A stretch of 28,347 nucleotides of DNA. Source: Conidiobolus incongruus B7586 (taxonomy: Eukaryota; Entomophthoromycota; Entomophthoromycetes; Entomophthorales; Conidiobolaceae). Where the stretch lies: NCBI GenBank assembly GCA_000697335.1, contig JNEM01014716.1, positions 1 through 28,347 on the forward strand. Direction: 5' to 3'. Below, piece after piece: positions 1 to 10,765 of this stretch. The notes under the pieces were generated by a model, which was not told the origin of the DNA, did not search any database, and saw only the letters and a program-made list of their open reading frames with translations. The first letter of the stretch is position 1; the number at the start of each line of letters is the position of its first letter. Made by a program: the position numbers and the translations under genes.

Positions 1-81
1 TTTGATGATCACTATTTGGTTTAAGCATGATTAAATTAAACAACCAATTTTAAAAAGTTAATTTTTTAATCAAAAAAACTA

Positions 82-105
82 ATATATATATATATATATA
101 TATAT
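82..105. repeat. (AT)n microsatellite
   Basis: Uninterrupted AT dinucleotide run of about 24 bases. Such runs are expected in DNA of this composition. Confidence 0.9.
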
Positions 106-1305
106 TAAAAATATATAATTTCCTATTAACTTTGTATATATTTATTTATTTCAAACTAATAATATGTTTGAAAAATCAGAAATTAAAAAATTTCCCATTA
201 TTTCAAATTCAAGGTAATAGCAGATAGTATTAATATTTCCTGAATTTGGATTTATAAACTGTCAAAAGAAGAATTTTGATTTATTATTAAATCAAGATTA
301 TTTGTATACTAAGTGATATGTTTCATTATAATTGAATGCTTTAAGGTTGAGATAACAATATATTATGGATGGATCACTCTATTCTGCAATTTCTATCATT
401 TCTTTTCCCCAATCAAGTTGAAAATACTCACTCATTAAATCAATTAAAAATTTTAAAAAAAATTGAATAAACCTTGGAATTTAATGATTTCAATTTTTCA
501 TTTCTCTAATTATATATTTGATATAAATCTATTAAATGAAGTTAAATTAGAAATCAATTTCCATAATTATATCTATGATTTATTATTAGGTAGTACGAAA
601 GGTTTAATTTAGTAATAATCATCCACTAGTCATCGTAAATTGAAATTTTGATAAAAAACTTAAAACATCTTGCCCAGCATTGAAGCTCATTACCAATTTA
701 TCAAAAAGAAGATATAAGCATTTTCTCTTGATATTGCTCAGTTTGATTATTTTATCTTTTATGAAAATTATTGAGAATTTTTTAAATGTCCTAAATATAT
801 TATTATTCTCTAAATTAAGTATAAATGGGTTAAACCATTTTATTTCCATGAAACAGATATAATTAAATTTACATTACATTTCATTAATAATATCCACAGT
901 GTAATACAAAATATTTAAACATGATTGGAATTTGGTTATTTTTTATTGATTTAAAAATTTGAAAAAATATTAAGTTGGAAGCACTATAAAAATAATATAA
1001 ATTGCGAATATATATATAATACTATATAATTCTTGGTCTAATAAATTGTTTAAAACATACAAATTTTTCTATTGATATATAATTTGGAGAAATAAATAAG
1101 TCAATCACAAATTCTTTAACATTGATAATGTAATCCAATTGATAAATCTTTATTATTGAATATTGTAGAGTTAAACTTATATTGTGAGGAACATTTAAAA
1201 AAATTCAAAATTTCTAATAATAAAACTTCATTTGTTATTTTTATAATCAGTGTTTTTACCTTTATTGGAATCTAATATATCAATTTAAGAGAATTTTAAA
1301 TTTCA

Positions 1306-1435
1306 TATTTTGAGCTCAAATATCACATAAGCTCGGCCCTTTTATTTTATAAATATTATCTTCAGTTATCAAATCGGGATAAACTATTGGTTGCATGAAA
1401 ATTATTATGCGGTATTATAATCTTTCCAAATACGC
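1306..1435 (+). promoter_or_regulatory. Upstream block shared with the gene at 20247
   Basis: A 26-base core at 1323-1348 matches 19797-19822 at 23 of 26 positions, including the GC-rich CTCG.CCC part that is unusual here. A second shared word, CAAATCGG, follows 22 bases later (19 bases later in the other copy). Weaker similarity continues for roughly 60 bases. The core lies 457 bases before this gene's ATG and 450 before the other, so the position is kept. It may be a distal promoter element or simply flank carried along when the gene was duplicated. Confidence 0.5.
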
Positions 1436-1703
1436 CCACAGTCTAATATGTTTCAAGGACTATTCTTCTTAATATCCATTGAAATTAATTAAATAATATC
1501 ACTAGTTGTATTATCCAATTAAACTAGATGACACATAATGATTAATAAATTTTATTGTATATGTAGTGGCAACTATTGATGAGGTTTTAGTCATTTAATT
1601 CATTATTTTCTTTTCACAATATCTGAGATAATGCTCAACATTTGATATTCTAGAAGTGATCAAACAGTAATGGTTTGTACCCAATATTCGCTATCATATT
1701 TAA

Positions 1704-1712
1704 TATATAAAT
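1704..1712 (+). promoter_or_regulatory. TATA-like element of the 1780 gene
   Basis: TATATAAAT, 76 bases before the ATG at 1780. The same word, or a close variant, sits 62-92 bases before the ATG of all seven family members, which supports a core-promoter role despite the AT-rich background. Confidence 0.55.
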
Positions 1713-1779
1713 TACTGTAAGTGGATCATTATAACTATTTAAACTTAATATTTTTAATCCTATTAATTCATAACTGGCA

Positions 1780-2685
1780 ATGGTTCAAGGAGCTACTATT
1801 TGTTTACGCACCATTTTTGTATCTGTATTGACTGTGCAAAGTATTAATGCTGTAAATTGGATTGGACCAATTCCTCAAGATGTTTACAAATATGCTTATG
1901 GAGAGTATTGGGGTACCGACACCAATTCATGTATTGTAGCAGATACATCAATAATCAGTGTACATAGTTCACCCATTGGTGTCCCAAGTATCCAGAACTG
2001 CGACGGAAAATACCAAGTTACTGCTCAAAAATTAGTCCTTCCTCGCAACACCATCCCAATGTGTGGTTATGTTCCAGCTTTAGTTGAAACTGATGCAGTT
2101 ACATATCGCTTGATCACCGAGTCAGGTCTCATTTTAGGTAATGCTACCTATAATAGCTATAAAAAGAAATGCCTTGACGAATTATCTGTGTCAAGTAAAG
2201 CTCGCTTTAAGGAAATGAATGGTGTGAATGTCCACGATACAACTTGTATGAGATATGGTGAATTTCTTGCTGTAACGTATGGTTTAGATCCTGAAATCAG
2301 AAAAATTGTTGATGAAGTCGAAAAGAACATTTCCGACAGTCTGAAGTGGAGAGATACCAAAATTCAAGCTAATATTATCGTGAGTGCAGTTTGTGTTGCT
2401 ACTAACAAAGGTGGATGTATTAGCATGTGGAAGCATTTGTTTGCAGAAAAGAATAATTCATTTTTGAATATACTTGGACTTAATATCAATGAAAATCCAA
2501 CTACCTGGTTATATGCCGATGGTATCGATATCGACCTTTTACAAAATGTTATCGAAATCATGGGAATGGATCTTCAATCTCGTGTAATAGATAATATACA
2601 TTATCACCATATTTCACCCAATGCTCCTACTGGTGACTTAATCAAACATAAACCAGGATTACTTGGAGGATTTCCCAAATCTTAA
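1780..2685 (+). CDS. Secreted seven-cysteine family protein, copy 1 (intact)
   Basis: Intact single-exon gene of 301 codons; function not recognised. Residues 1-24 form a signal peptide ending in SINA. The mature protein begins VNWIGPIPQD and continues with YWGTDTNSCIVADTS (43-57), QNCDGKY (72-78), LVLPRNTIPMCGY (85-97), SSKARFKEM (138-146), CMRY (156-159), KIQANII (194-200), NKGGCISMW (209-217), TWLYADGIDI (242-251), IMGMDLQ (260-266), HHISPNAP (276-283) and a tail KPGLLGGFPKS. Mature cysteines are at 51, 74, 95, 131, 156, 205 and 213. N-glycosylation sequons include N121 (GNATY), N183 and N226. The GC content of roughly 35-40% stands well above the flanks. A TATA element lies 76 bases upstream and AATAAA at 2738-2743, 53 bases after the stop. 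I infer a secreted, disulphide-bonded glycoprotein. No catalytic motif is recognisable, and an effector or surface role is only a guess from secretion, multiplicity and divergence. Confidence 0.88.
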   Translation: MVQGATICLRTIFVSVLTVQSINAVNWIGPIPQDVYKYAYGEYWGTDTNSCIVADTSIISVHSSPIGVPSIQNCDGKYQVTAQKLVLPRNTIPMCGYVPALVETDAVTYRLITESGLILGNATYNSYKKKCLDELSVSSKARFKEMNGVNVHDTTCMRYGEFLAVTYGLDPEIRKIVDEVEKNISDSLKWRDTKIQANIIVSAVCVATNKGGCISMWKHLFAEKNNSFLNILGLNINENPTTWLYADGIDIDLLQNVIEIMGMDLQSRVIDNIHYHHISPNAPTGDLIKHKPGLLGGFPKS

Positions 2686-3380
2686 TATTAATCATAATAA
2701 TCTGAAATGTCCAATATTTATATAATTTCCAATTTTTAATAAACAATAAGTTGTCTATTATATATATAATTTTTAGTTCTCAGATATTTAGAATATAATA
2801 GCAGAGTTACTGAATTAGTATATTCAATCAAGATAATTAAATCCATTTTTTTCTTCATTTTTTATTCTAAGAAATTTTAATCAAATTAAAATTATCTGTT
2901 AAATTAGAGTTCAAAAATATACCCATTAAAAATAGTGTCGTATTTCAAAAACACCCGTCCGTCTCGATTGGATAGTTAAGTCCATATTACTACACATTTA
3001 TAGTTGATTTGTTGGTCCATAATCAAATTATGTTCTTTAGTTCCTATCTGAATCCTATTTCACTCACTGAATGAAATATTTAATCCCAGAAGTGATAAGG
3101 ATAGAAAGGAATTCTAGTTTTTATGGAGATTATGCTACGACGTCTCAACAGTAATTAAGCTTTAAGACATATAAGGTCAATAAATAATTTACCAAACCTT
3201 ATTACAATTACTTTTCTAACAACAATCTTAAAAAACTTATAGAACACAACACTAGCAAGTGTTATATATCAAATTTCAATATTAAATTTGACTAAATATT
3301 TAACCTAATTTTTAGTAGTAATTAAAGTGTATGGAAAAAATTGAATAGTTATACAGAAATAAATATGATTTTCATTAAAT

Positions 3381-3405
3381 ATTCTATATTAAACTAATAT
3401 AGAAT
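3381..3405. repeat. 10-bp perfect inverted repeat, 5-base loop
   Basis: The arms 3381-3390 and 3396-3405 are exact reverse complements (ATTCTATATT / AATATAGAAT). Arms this AT-rich and short can arise by chance in a window of this size, so no function is claimed. Confidence 0.7.
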
Positions 3406-3467
3406 TTGCGTTGGTACAAAATTAATCCTCAAATATGATATTTTATATCTCTATCAATATATATTTG

Positions 3468-3502
3468 GAATCAACTTCATTCATCGTAATTGAAGTTGAT
3501 TC
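3468..3502. repeat. 12-bp perfect inverted repeat, 11-base loop
   Basis: The arms GAATCAACTTCA (3468-3479) and TGAAGTTGATTC (3491-3502) pair perfectly. Imperfect pairing continues outward to about 3450 and 3520. With four G/C pairs the stem is less likely to be chance than the purely AT hairpins. It could be the core of a small palindromic element, but no second copy was noticed. Confidence 0.6.
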
Positions 3503-3991
3503 AAATAAATAATTGATATATTAGATATGACATAATCATTCTTAGCAAAATATTCTCTATCAAATCCACATTTCTGAAATACTAGTCGTATTTTTTTTTG
3601 AATTTGGGTCATCATATTCATAAATTTCGAATTATTATAGTTTAAATCATTTTAATTAACCAATATTAATTTTATGATAATTATTCATATTGGGTTTCAG
3701 CTCATCTCAAAAAACACATCATGATATATTTTACTATTTTTTGAGGAGCTAATGTACAAAATATCCTCTATTAAGTTTAGATATTATTACAAAAATGATC
3801 AATTTTGAATAATTTTATAAATATTGAAATAATAATTTACAAATTTGAGCTTTGATTATTCAAGTGAAATTTATTATCTAAAGTAAAATGATAAATCATA
3901 TGTAAATCTTTCATCATGTGTGTAGTATAACATTTGATTAGTGGATTGAAAATTTGATTAATTGTAGTGATTAAATTGATTCTTTCGATAT

Positions 3992-4307
3992 TGATGCAGA
4001 CCGAGAGGTCTGCTTGCCATTCGTTTTTATTCAGAACGTAATCCACACACATGTACTTTGCAAAATCCTCGTACAATGCCAAATTTTGCTCAACTATAAA
4101 TGTTGATTCAACACATTGGCCAATGATCAACTACACTATAAAATAGTCTTTGGGCAACTATTCGCTCAGTGATCATCTCGATCAGGACCAAGCCCTACAC
4201 CTTGATATTTTAATAAAATCCTTTAAAGTATCTCGTTAGTCATTCTTGACCCGTTTTATAGAATCTACGTGATCTTTATTGCTAGTCTACTTTCTAGAAG
4301 TTCTGCA
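3992..4307 (-). mobile_element. LTR-like repeat, copy 1 (fossil solo terminal repeat)
   Basis: On the minus strand this 316-bp block is clearly related to 17697-18029. The best 130 bp agree at about four positions in five by eye, including a shared word around the ACTAACGAGATACTTTA segment. Both copies begin TGCA and end with CA, as LTRs do, and both carry a TATA-like CTATTTTATAG in the middle. The far end contains a GC-rich perfect hairpin at 3996-4013 (GCAGACC, 4-base loop, GGTCTGC). No clean target duplication is visible. I infer a solo LTR of an LTR retrotransposon, family unknown and moderately old. A non-autonomous DNA element is the alternative. Confidence 0.5.
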
Positions 4308-6372
4308 TTATTATTATCATTTGATGAATCATGAGAAGATTAGAATAAATAGTATTTATTTTAGTAAAATTGAATGATATTAGGTTAGCTATCAATAAAT
4401 ACATAATGAAAATTATAAACTCAAAAATTATTCATATTAATTCTAACACAATGATAATATTGAAGTAAATTAATATTACTATAATCAATATTTTTATTTC
4501 AAATTATACAGATTTAATTATGTAAAATGATATATGGCTATAATACAAAAATCTCATTTTTCATAATCTATTTTTTTTTGCAAAATTGGTAAATATTGAT
4601 ATGTTTTGTATGTAATTGGGTTAATATTAACATAATATAATTTTAATATTTTTCATTCAGCAATTCTTTTGTCATTTGAATGTTCAAAGGAAATTTGACT
4701 GATACTGTTGGCTGGAATAAATTTTGATTCAAGCGTTTGGAAAATTCGAAAATTATATTGCACATTGGGAATTACCTTGAAATTTAATTTATTAATTGAT
4801 ATAATAGCTATCTTGTTTATGTAATCGTAATAGAGCATTTTACTGTCAAGATTAGATTTTGATATATTTATTTTTATTTATATAAAAGTTTATATCAATT
4901 TCAAGTATTTTATCATAATTTGATTTTATTTTATTTTTGATACACAGAAATTATTAATATTTCTGAATACAATAATATCAGAAAAATAAACTTGAAAAAT
5001 TTATGTAGAAAATGAAATGTTTTTTTAAAAGAGTAATATATAATGGTTATTTAATTTTTCAAAATTATTTTTTTATTGATGATTAATACATTGGCTATCA
5101 GATTAATGTCAATATACTTGGTAGCAATTCTAGTTTGGACAGAAAATTTGACTGAATCGATTTTTATAATTAGTGTTGATAGAGTTTTATAATAGATTGT
5201 TTGGAAGTTATAATTTTCAATTTCTCAGTTCATACTAACTAGTCATATTGCTTGATATAGATATTTCTATATTAATAATTGATAAAATTCAAATTTATAT
5301 TTTGAAATACACATCAAAATGTATGATTCAAACAAATAAAGAAGGAATATTATTAAAAATATATCAAATTTTCATGATATTTTCAAGCTATTGTGTTTTT
5401 TCTTTAAAATTTATTCGAAATTTTATATAAGTTATTAAAATTAAAATCTAATAAAATATATTCAAAATATAAGGTTATTTAAGAACTATTATAAGATAGT
5501 ACCTTCTCAAAAATTATAACTTATTGCTATTTTATAATTTTAAATGTAATACGCAGTTTAAATAATATAATTATATCAATATTAAATGGATATATACAGA
5601 ATTATTATATAATCTGGTTAAAGTTTAATAAGGTTAGATGTTGGACAATTACTCGATGAAGATTTTTTGCAATACACTATTAACAATATCTATGCAATGG
5701 AAATTGATTAATTTAAATATTAAATTTATAAGGGTCGAGATAAATATCAGTTAATAAAATTTTATATTGAATATTTAAAATCAAATAACTAAATGAAGTG
5801 ACTAGAAAGGTTGGTCTTTAATATACTAAATAAATTTGATATCACCCCTTAAATTCCATTCAACTTAATTTTTTACATTAGAATTAAATAAGATATATAC
5901 CTTATTTTCACAATGGTATCAAAATTACTTAAACTGAGCATTCGATATATTGTTATGAATAAAAATATATTTGAAACAATTATAAATTTTTAAACCAATT
6001 ATCAAATACCTTTGACCCTTTAATTGCAAACTATAGGATATTAGGAGGTAAATTACTGATTAAATATTTACAGTAAGAAGAATAATAGAGTATCTTGAAT
6101 CTGTTAAAGTGAGGCGAGAAATAAAAAAAATCTGAAAATTGTGCTTATCAATTATTATGACTTTTAGAAAGTGTATATCGTATGGAGTGTTTGGGATAGA
6201 CCAATATTGATATTTTAATTGATAGATTATTCATTTATTTAGTTTTTGTCATTTAATTTGGTGCTTTTTAAGGTGATATATTTTTCAACAACCGGATTAT
6301 TGCAAAATATGAATGACATGTAAATTGCATATAATTGATGTCTATTTACATCGCATTAGAAATTGGATAGAA
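4308..6372. other. AT-rich spacer
   Basis: No gene I can support. The minus-strand open stretch at 4653-4838 is listed separately as an unclear fragment. The rest, including the 60-codon stretch at 5248-5430, is low-complexity and shows no family motif on either strand. Confidence 0.6.
4653..4838 (-). other. Unrecognised short open fragment near the LTR-like repeat
   Basis: A 61-codon open stretch, extendable a little upstream without ATG, with fairly complex composition (segments such as KLNFKVIPNVQYNF and TLESKFIPANSISQIS). It sits about 350 bases away from LTR-like copy 1 on the same strand, on the side where internal sequence would be expected if that repeat were a downstream terminal repeat. 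It could be a fossil scrap of that element or of another gene. I cannot assign a domain, and it may be non-coding. Confidence 0.2.
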
Positions 6373-6381
6373 TATATAAAT
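6373..6381 (+). promoter_or_regulatory. TATA-like element of the decayed 6454 copy
   Basis: TATATAAAT, 81 bases before the former ATG at 6454. The spacing matches the intact genes, so the promoter core has outlived the reading frame. Confidence 0.45.
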
Positions 6382-6453
6382 ATTATGTATTACTGAGTAT
6401 GAAATAAAGAAATATCACTATCATTGATATCATCCGTGGAAGTTGTTGACGAT

Positions 6454-7338
6454 ATGATAAACATCTCAAGTAACTTAAACCACACTTTGTTGACAATACA
6501 TAATACTACTGCTGCCAGATAGTAGAAATCCTTAGTTCAAGAATCAATCAAATTTGCTGGTGATGAGCTTTGGGATACCGATGACAGTTTGCGTACAGTA
6601 TCTGATTCGTTATGAATAACTTAATTTCTATAATAAAATTCCCCAGTATCCAGGACAGTGATGGAAAATACAGAGTGAATAGCAAATTGGTCCTACATTG
6701 AAATTTCATTTTGATGTAAGGTTTCATTCAACCTTTGTATAATAATGAAAGGGATTGTTGTTAGTTGAATCAGTTCTGATTTTGGACTACTCAAATTATA
6801 AAGTCTTTATGAGAATTAGTTAAAGAATTATCAATATCAAACAAAGCCCATTTGAAGGAAATGAATGGTGTAGTTGTTCACTATAAATTGTATATGAAAT
6901 AAGGTGAATGTCTGGCAGTGACTTATGATTGGAATTCAAGAATCAAAGTAACTGTCGATAAAATTGAAATGAATATCTCTTACAAGACTAATTGATGATA
7001 TAAAAAACCCAAGCTAGAATTATCTTTATTGCAGTTGTATTGGTACTATAAGGCAGGCTGCATTAGTATGTGGAAATGGTTAAACCAGGAGAAAGATAAT
7101 TGATTTTTGAATACACTAGGGTATAATATCAACACAAAGCCGACAACTTGGTTGTATACTGAAGATATTCAGGTTGGAATTTAGATAATGTTATTGAAAT
7201 TATGGGTATGGATATTCAAACTCGCGTTCTTGACGATGTAAATTATCACTATATTTCCCCAAGCTCCCATTGATCGTTTTGTTAAGTACAAAACCATAAT
7301 TATTTGGAGGGTTTCTTAAATCCAGATTTCAATATTAG
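6454..7338 (+). pseudogene. Decayed copy of the secreted family (copy 2)
   Basis: The family is recognisable along almost the full length but the reading frame is broken many times. The former start at 6454 is followed by a leader of exactly the same length (21 codons to AA) as in the 9869 gene. Recognisable pieces follow in order: a counterpart of YWGTDTNS near 6570-6590, QDSDGKYRVNSKLVL near 6650-6690, SSK/AHLKEMNGV near 6835-6870, GCISMWKW near 7050-7080, and IMGMDIQTRVLDDVNYHYISP near 7200-7260. The relic ends with a counterpart of the GGF tail near 7310. Position and orientation fit the tandem array. It appears the most eroded of the three broken copies and so is probably the oldest. Confidence 0.8.
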
Positions 7339-9776
7339 TAATTTCCTTAACAAGTTATTAATACTGATCTCTATTTTCTACGGGTTCGAATTAATTAAAC
7401 CAATTACACTTATAATATCTATACCTTAAATTCCTTAATATTTTATTAATTGTTTCAATACTAGTTTATATCAATCTCTTATATCTATTTATTTATTTAA
7501 AATAATATATATCTTATACCTTCCAAACTTTAAATAATGAAATTATTTCAAAATTCAATTTATTTATAATCTTTTTCAAATAATAATCAAAGAATAATAT
7601 ATTTTATTAAATCAAAATTTCTATTTTGAAAATTCTTTGCTATATTTTTAGTAAACTTTTATAAAATAGTCCTATTTATTTAAAATTGAAATTTAATGTT
7701 TCTCAAACTAATTTAATTTATTTGCATAAATTTCTTTTTTGAAAATATATATTTAAATTACCTAAATTATTATCTAATGAATATACTCAATATGGTAATT
7801 TTATTTAATACTTTTTTTATAAAAAATACTTATAACATTAGTTTTGTATATTATATAAATATAATGCAAAATAACAATATCACTAATTTAATATATAATT
7901 ACCAATAGATATATTTTTAATTATAAAATAATTATTTATTAATTGATATAATTTATAAATTAAATATATAATTATATACCATGATAACCAAACTATTTTA
8001 TAATATTTACTTATAAATAAAATATTTAATTATTAAAATTTATAAAAATAATTATTTAATTTTAATCTAATAATTTGAATTTTATTTTAATAGACAGTTA
8101 TATAAAAGGATTTATTATTCATTAAATATAATTTTTAATTATATTAGCCTTGGTTTGAAATAATACCATATTATATATTATTTAGTTAAAACAGCTTTAG
8201 ATTTAATTTAAATTTATATTAAGCTATATTTTATTCATTAATATAACCAAGTTTAAACTTTAATATATATTATATATTTATTAAGGTTATTTTAAATTAC
8301 TTTGATAATTCTTTAATTAAAATAAAAAGTTGATTTTGATCATTTATTTTTTATTATATTAAAGGAATAAAAATTATTAAGAATTTATTTATTAAATTTT
8401 AGTAAATTTTAAATAATTTATTTTAATATTAAAATCATATATTTAATAATAAATGGTAATTTTAGAGAAGTATTTTATTAAATTTTATATATAAGTTTTA
8501 AATAATTTTAAAGGGTTTGTAATTGGGTTTTAATAATATAAAAATAAAAAAACTTCAGAAAATTATTCTTTAATTCAAATATAATCAATTGAAATAATAA
8601 ATAATTTTTATAAAATAGTTAATTTAAATGTATATATATTGTCAAAGAATAAATCTCTTATTTATTTTATTCATATTTTATTTTTTAAACTGATAATATG
8701 TTAAAAAATTCAAAATTTAAAAATGTGCCATTTTTTTCTTTTTTAACTAATATTAGGTATTACAAAAAACCAGTTTAATATGAATTACTTTATAAATAGA
8801 TTAAAATAATTTTTCTTAAAAATTTTATTTTTTATTTAATTAAATACCAATATATTATTTCTAATGTTAAATATATATTAAAAACAGGTTTAAAGAATAT
8901 ATCTTTGCAGAAATAAATAATAATAAATCAATATTATATAAGTGGCTCTATTAATAATATAAAATTTCTATACTTAATATTAATAATTTGATAATAATAC
9001 TAAATTAAAATTATTAATAAGGAGATATTATTTGATAATTAAATTAAATCATTAGTTAAATATTATATCTCAAAATTTATTTATTATTCAAATTTATTTT
9101 AAAACTTTAATAATATGATTATTATATAATCTTTAATTAATATTTTGAAATTTTTAGAATTTATAACTTTAAAATAGAATAATGAAATCACTATTAAATA
9201 TTAAATGATTAAATGATATTCATATAGTCTAATTTATTGCTCAAATTATCCTATTAAGTCAATGAGTGCCCCAAAAATATTATAAGATATTGTAATTTTT
9301 ATTTGCCATTGAAAATCTTAAATCTTTGATATAATTTTAATTTCAGTACATATATATTTGGAAACTATGGTAATATATTAGAATAATATTAGTAAAAAAT
9401 TTAATCTAAAATATTGAATTAATAGTAACATAATATTGGCACTATTAAATATTTTAAATCTAAAAATATAAAATTTTTAATTTAAAATAAGTGGCAATTA
9501 ATTTATTTTTAAATTGTGGTTTTATTTAATAAAAATTTCAATAATTTAAAATAAATAAATAACTTATTTTTTATGCATTATTAATTATAGATACTTTAAT
9601 TGAAAAAAAGAATTCAATATTATAATAAAAATTGTATTGATAATTGAGTATTTTTTGATGAAAATTGTGGTTTTTATTTTGATATATTTTCCGCCAATTG
9701 AGATTTCTCTTATTATTAACCCATCATGGATAAATTATATTTGAAATTATTGTAAATTTTCAATGACTATTTGATT
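7339..9776. other. Very AT-rich spacer
   Basis: No gene, repeat or family fragment seen over about 2.4 kb. From roughly 7440 to 9600 the sequence is almost only A and T and much poorer in GC than the spacers around 4000-7000. A GGTTCGAATT word at 7383 resembles a tRNA B box but has no accompanying tRNA fold. Confidence 0.65.
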
Positions 9777-9777
9777 G

Positions 9778-9785
9778 ATATAAAT
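9778..9785 (+). promoter_or_regulatory. TATA-like element of the 9869 gene
   Basis: ATATAAAT, 91 bases before the ATG at 9869. A transcription start about 30 bases downstream would fall near 9808. That excludes the in-frame ATG at 9797 and supports 9869 (or 9848) as the real start. Confidence 0.5.
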
Positions 9786-9868
9786 TGTATCGAGAGATGG
9801 ATTGTTTCAATTCAAACAATAATATTCAATTACTTCACAATATAGCAATGCTTACAACTAGTTTAAAA

Positions 9869-10765
9869 ATGAATATCAGTTTACTTGGTGTCTTCGTACT
9901 GTTATTGAAAGTACAAATTATCAATGCTGCCAAATGGTTGTTACCAGTTCCCCAAGATATTTTTAAATATGCTTATGGCGAATATTGGGGTACTGACACA
10001 AACTCATGTATAGTAGCTGATTCATCCGTTTTGGGTCTCCATGGTTCACCAGTCGGAATTCCTACTATTCAGAACTGTGATGGGAAATACCAAGTAAGTG
10101 TTGAAAAATTGGTACTTCCTCGTAATACTGTACCAATATGTGGTTATTTCCCATCTTTGGTCAACGTTGGTGGGGCTTCATATCCATTGCTCAGCCAATT
10201 GGGTCTCCTTTTTGGAAACTCTACCTATGAAGGTTATAAAAAGCAATGTCTTCAGGAATTGGCCGTATCTAGTAAGGCTCGCTTCAAGGAAATCGGCGGA
10301 GTGAATGTCCACGAAACAACATGTATGAGATATGCTGAATTTCTCACAGTGGCTTATGGTGTAGATCCTCAGATTAGAGCAATTGTTGATGATATAGAGA
10401 AGAATATTGCAGACAACCTCAAATGGAGAGATACCAAAATTCAAGCTAATATTATTATAAGTGCAGCCTGTTTTGCTACTAACAAAGGTGGATGTATTAG
10501 TTTGTGGAAACATTTACTTGAGGAAAGAGACAACTCATATTTGAATGTACTTGGATTTAACATCAATCAAACTCCAAGAACCTGGTTATATGCTGACGGT
10601 ATCGATATTGACCTTTTGCAGTACGTTATTGAAGTCTTTGGAATGGATATTCAAACAAAGATTATTGATAATGTACATTATCACCACATTTCTCCTAATC
10701 CTCCAACAAGTGGTTTGGTCAAATATAAAGCGGGTTTAGTGGGAGGATTTCCTAATTCACATTAA
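9869..10765 (+). CDS. Secreted seven-cysteine family protein, copy 3 (intact)
   Basis: Intact single exon of 298 codons from the chosen ATG. The frame stays open further upstream (ATGs at 9848 and 9797), but starting at 9869 gives a clean 20-residue signal peptide (MNISLLGVFVLLLKVQIINA), a length equal to the paralogues, and agreement with the TATA position. The mature part begins AKWLLPVPQD, differing from the usual NWIGPIPQD. It keeps YWGTDTNSCIVADSS, QNCDGKYQV, LVLPRNTVPICGY, GNSTYEGY (sequon), SSKARFKE, CMRYAEF, KIQANII, NKGGCISLW, TWLYADGIDI, GMDIQTK, HYHHISPN and GLVGGFP. All seven mature cysteines are present. It is closest to the 1780 gene in the YGEYWGTDTNS region. AATAAA lies at 10846-10851, 81 bases past the stop. 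The function is unknown, presumably the same as its paralogues. Confidence 0.88.
   Translation: MNISLLGVFVLLLKVQIINAAKWLLPVPQDIFKYAYGEYWGTDTNSCIVADSSVLGLHGSPVGIPTIQNCDGKYQVSVEKLVLPRNTVPICGYFPSLVNVGGASYPLLSQLGLLFGNSTYEGYKKQCLQELAVSSKARFKEIGGVNVHETTCMRYAEFLTVAYGVDPQIRAIVDDIEKNIADNLKWRDTKIQANIIISAACFATNKGGCISLWKHLLEERDNSYLNVLGFNINQTPRTWLYADGIDIDLLQYVIEVFGMDIQTKIIDNVHYHHISPNPPTSGLVKYKAGLVGGFPNSH

Larger units (their letters stand above)
1..1703. other. AT-rich spacer before the first gene
   Basis: No convincing gene. The 60-76 codon open stretches near 619-862 lie on both strands of the same AT-rich segment and have no recognisable motif. An (AT)n microsatellite lies at 82-105. The only notable block is about 1306-1435, which resembles the upstream flank of the gene at 20247 and is listed separately. 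Confidence 0.6.
2686..3991. other. Spacer with short inverted repeats
   Basis: No gene seen. The segment 2930-3160 is slightly richer in GC but has no open frame or family motif. Two perfect inverted repeats occur at 3381-3405 and 3468-3502 and are listed separately. Confidence 0.6.

Noticed and set aside
619-862. Overlapping open stretches of 76 and 60 codons on opposite strands
   Set aside because: Low-complexity composition, both strands open over the same AT-rich DNA, no motif and no promoter pattern like that of the real genes.
3837-4130. Minus-strand open stretch of 97 codons
   Set aside because: It runs across the boundary of the LTR-like repeat (3992) into unrelated flank, so it is not a single gene. 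The half inside the repeat is not kept open in the other copy.
5248-5430. Plus-strand open stretch of 60 codons
   Set aside because: Dominated by I, K, L, Y and F as expected from base composition. No recognisable motif.
7383-7392. GGTTCGAATT, resembling a tRNA B box
   Set aside because: No matching A box, acceptor stem or cloverleaf could be found around it.
10098-10739. Open stretches in other frames inside copy 3
   Set aside because: Shadows of the conserved family frame. The equivalents inside copies 1, 5 and 6 are equally explained by the main frame.
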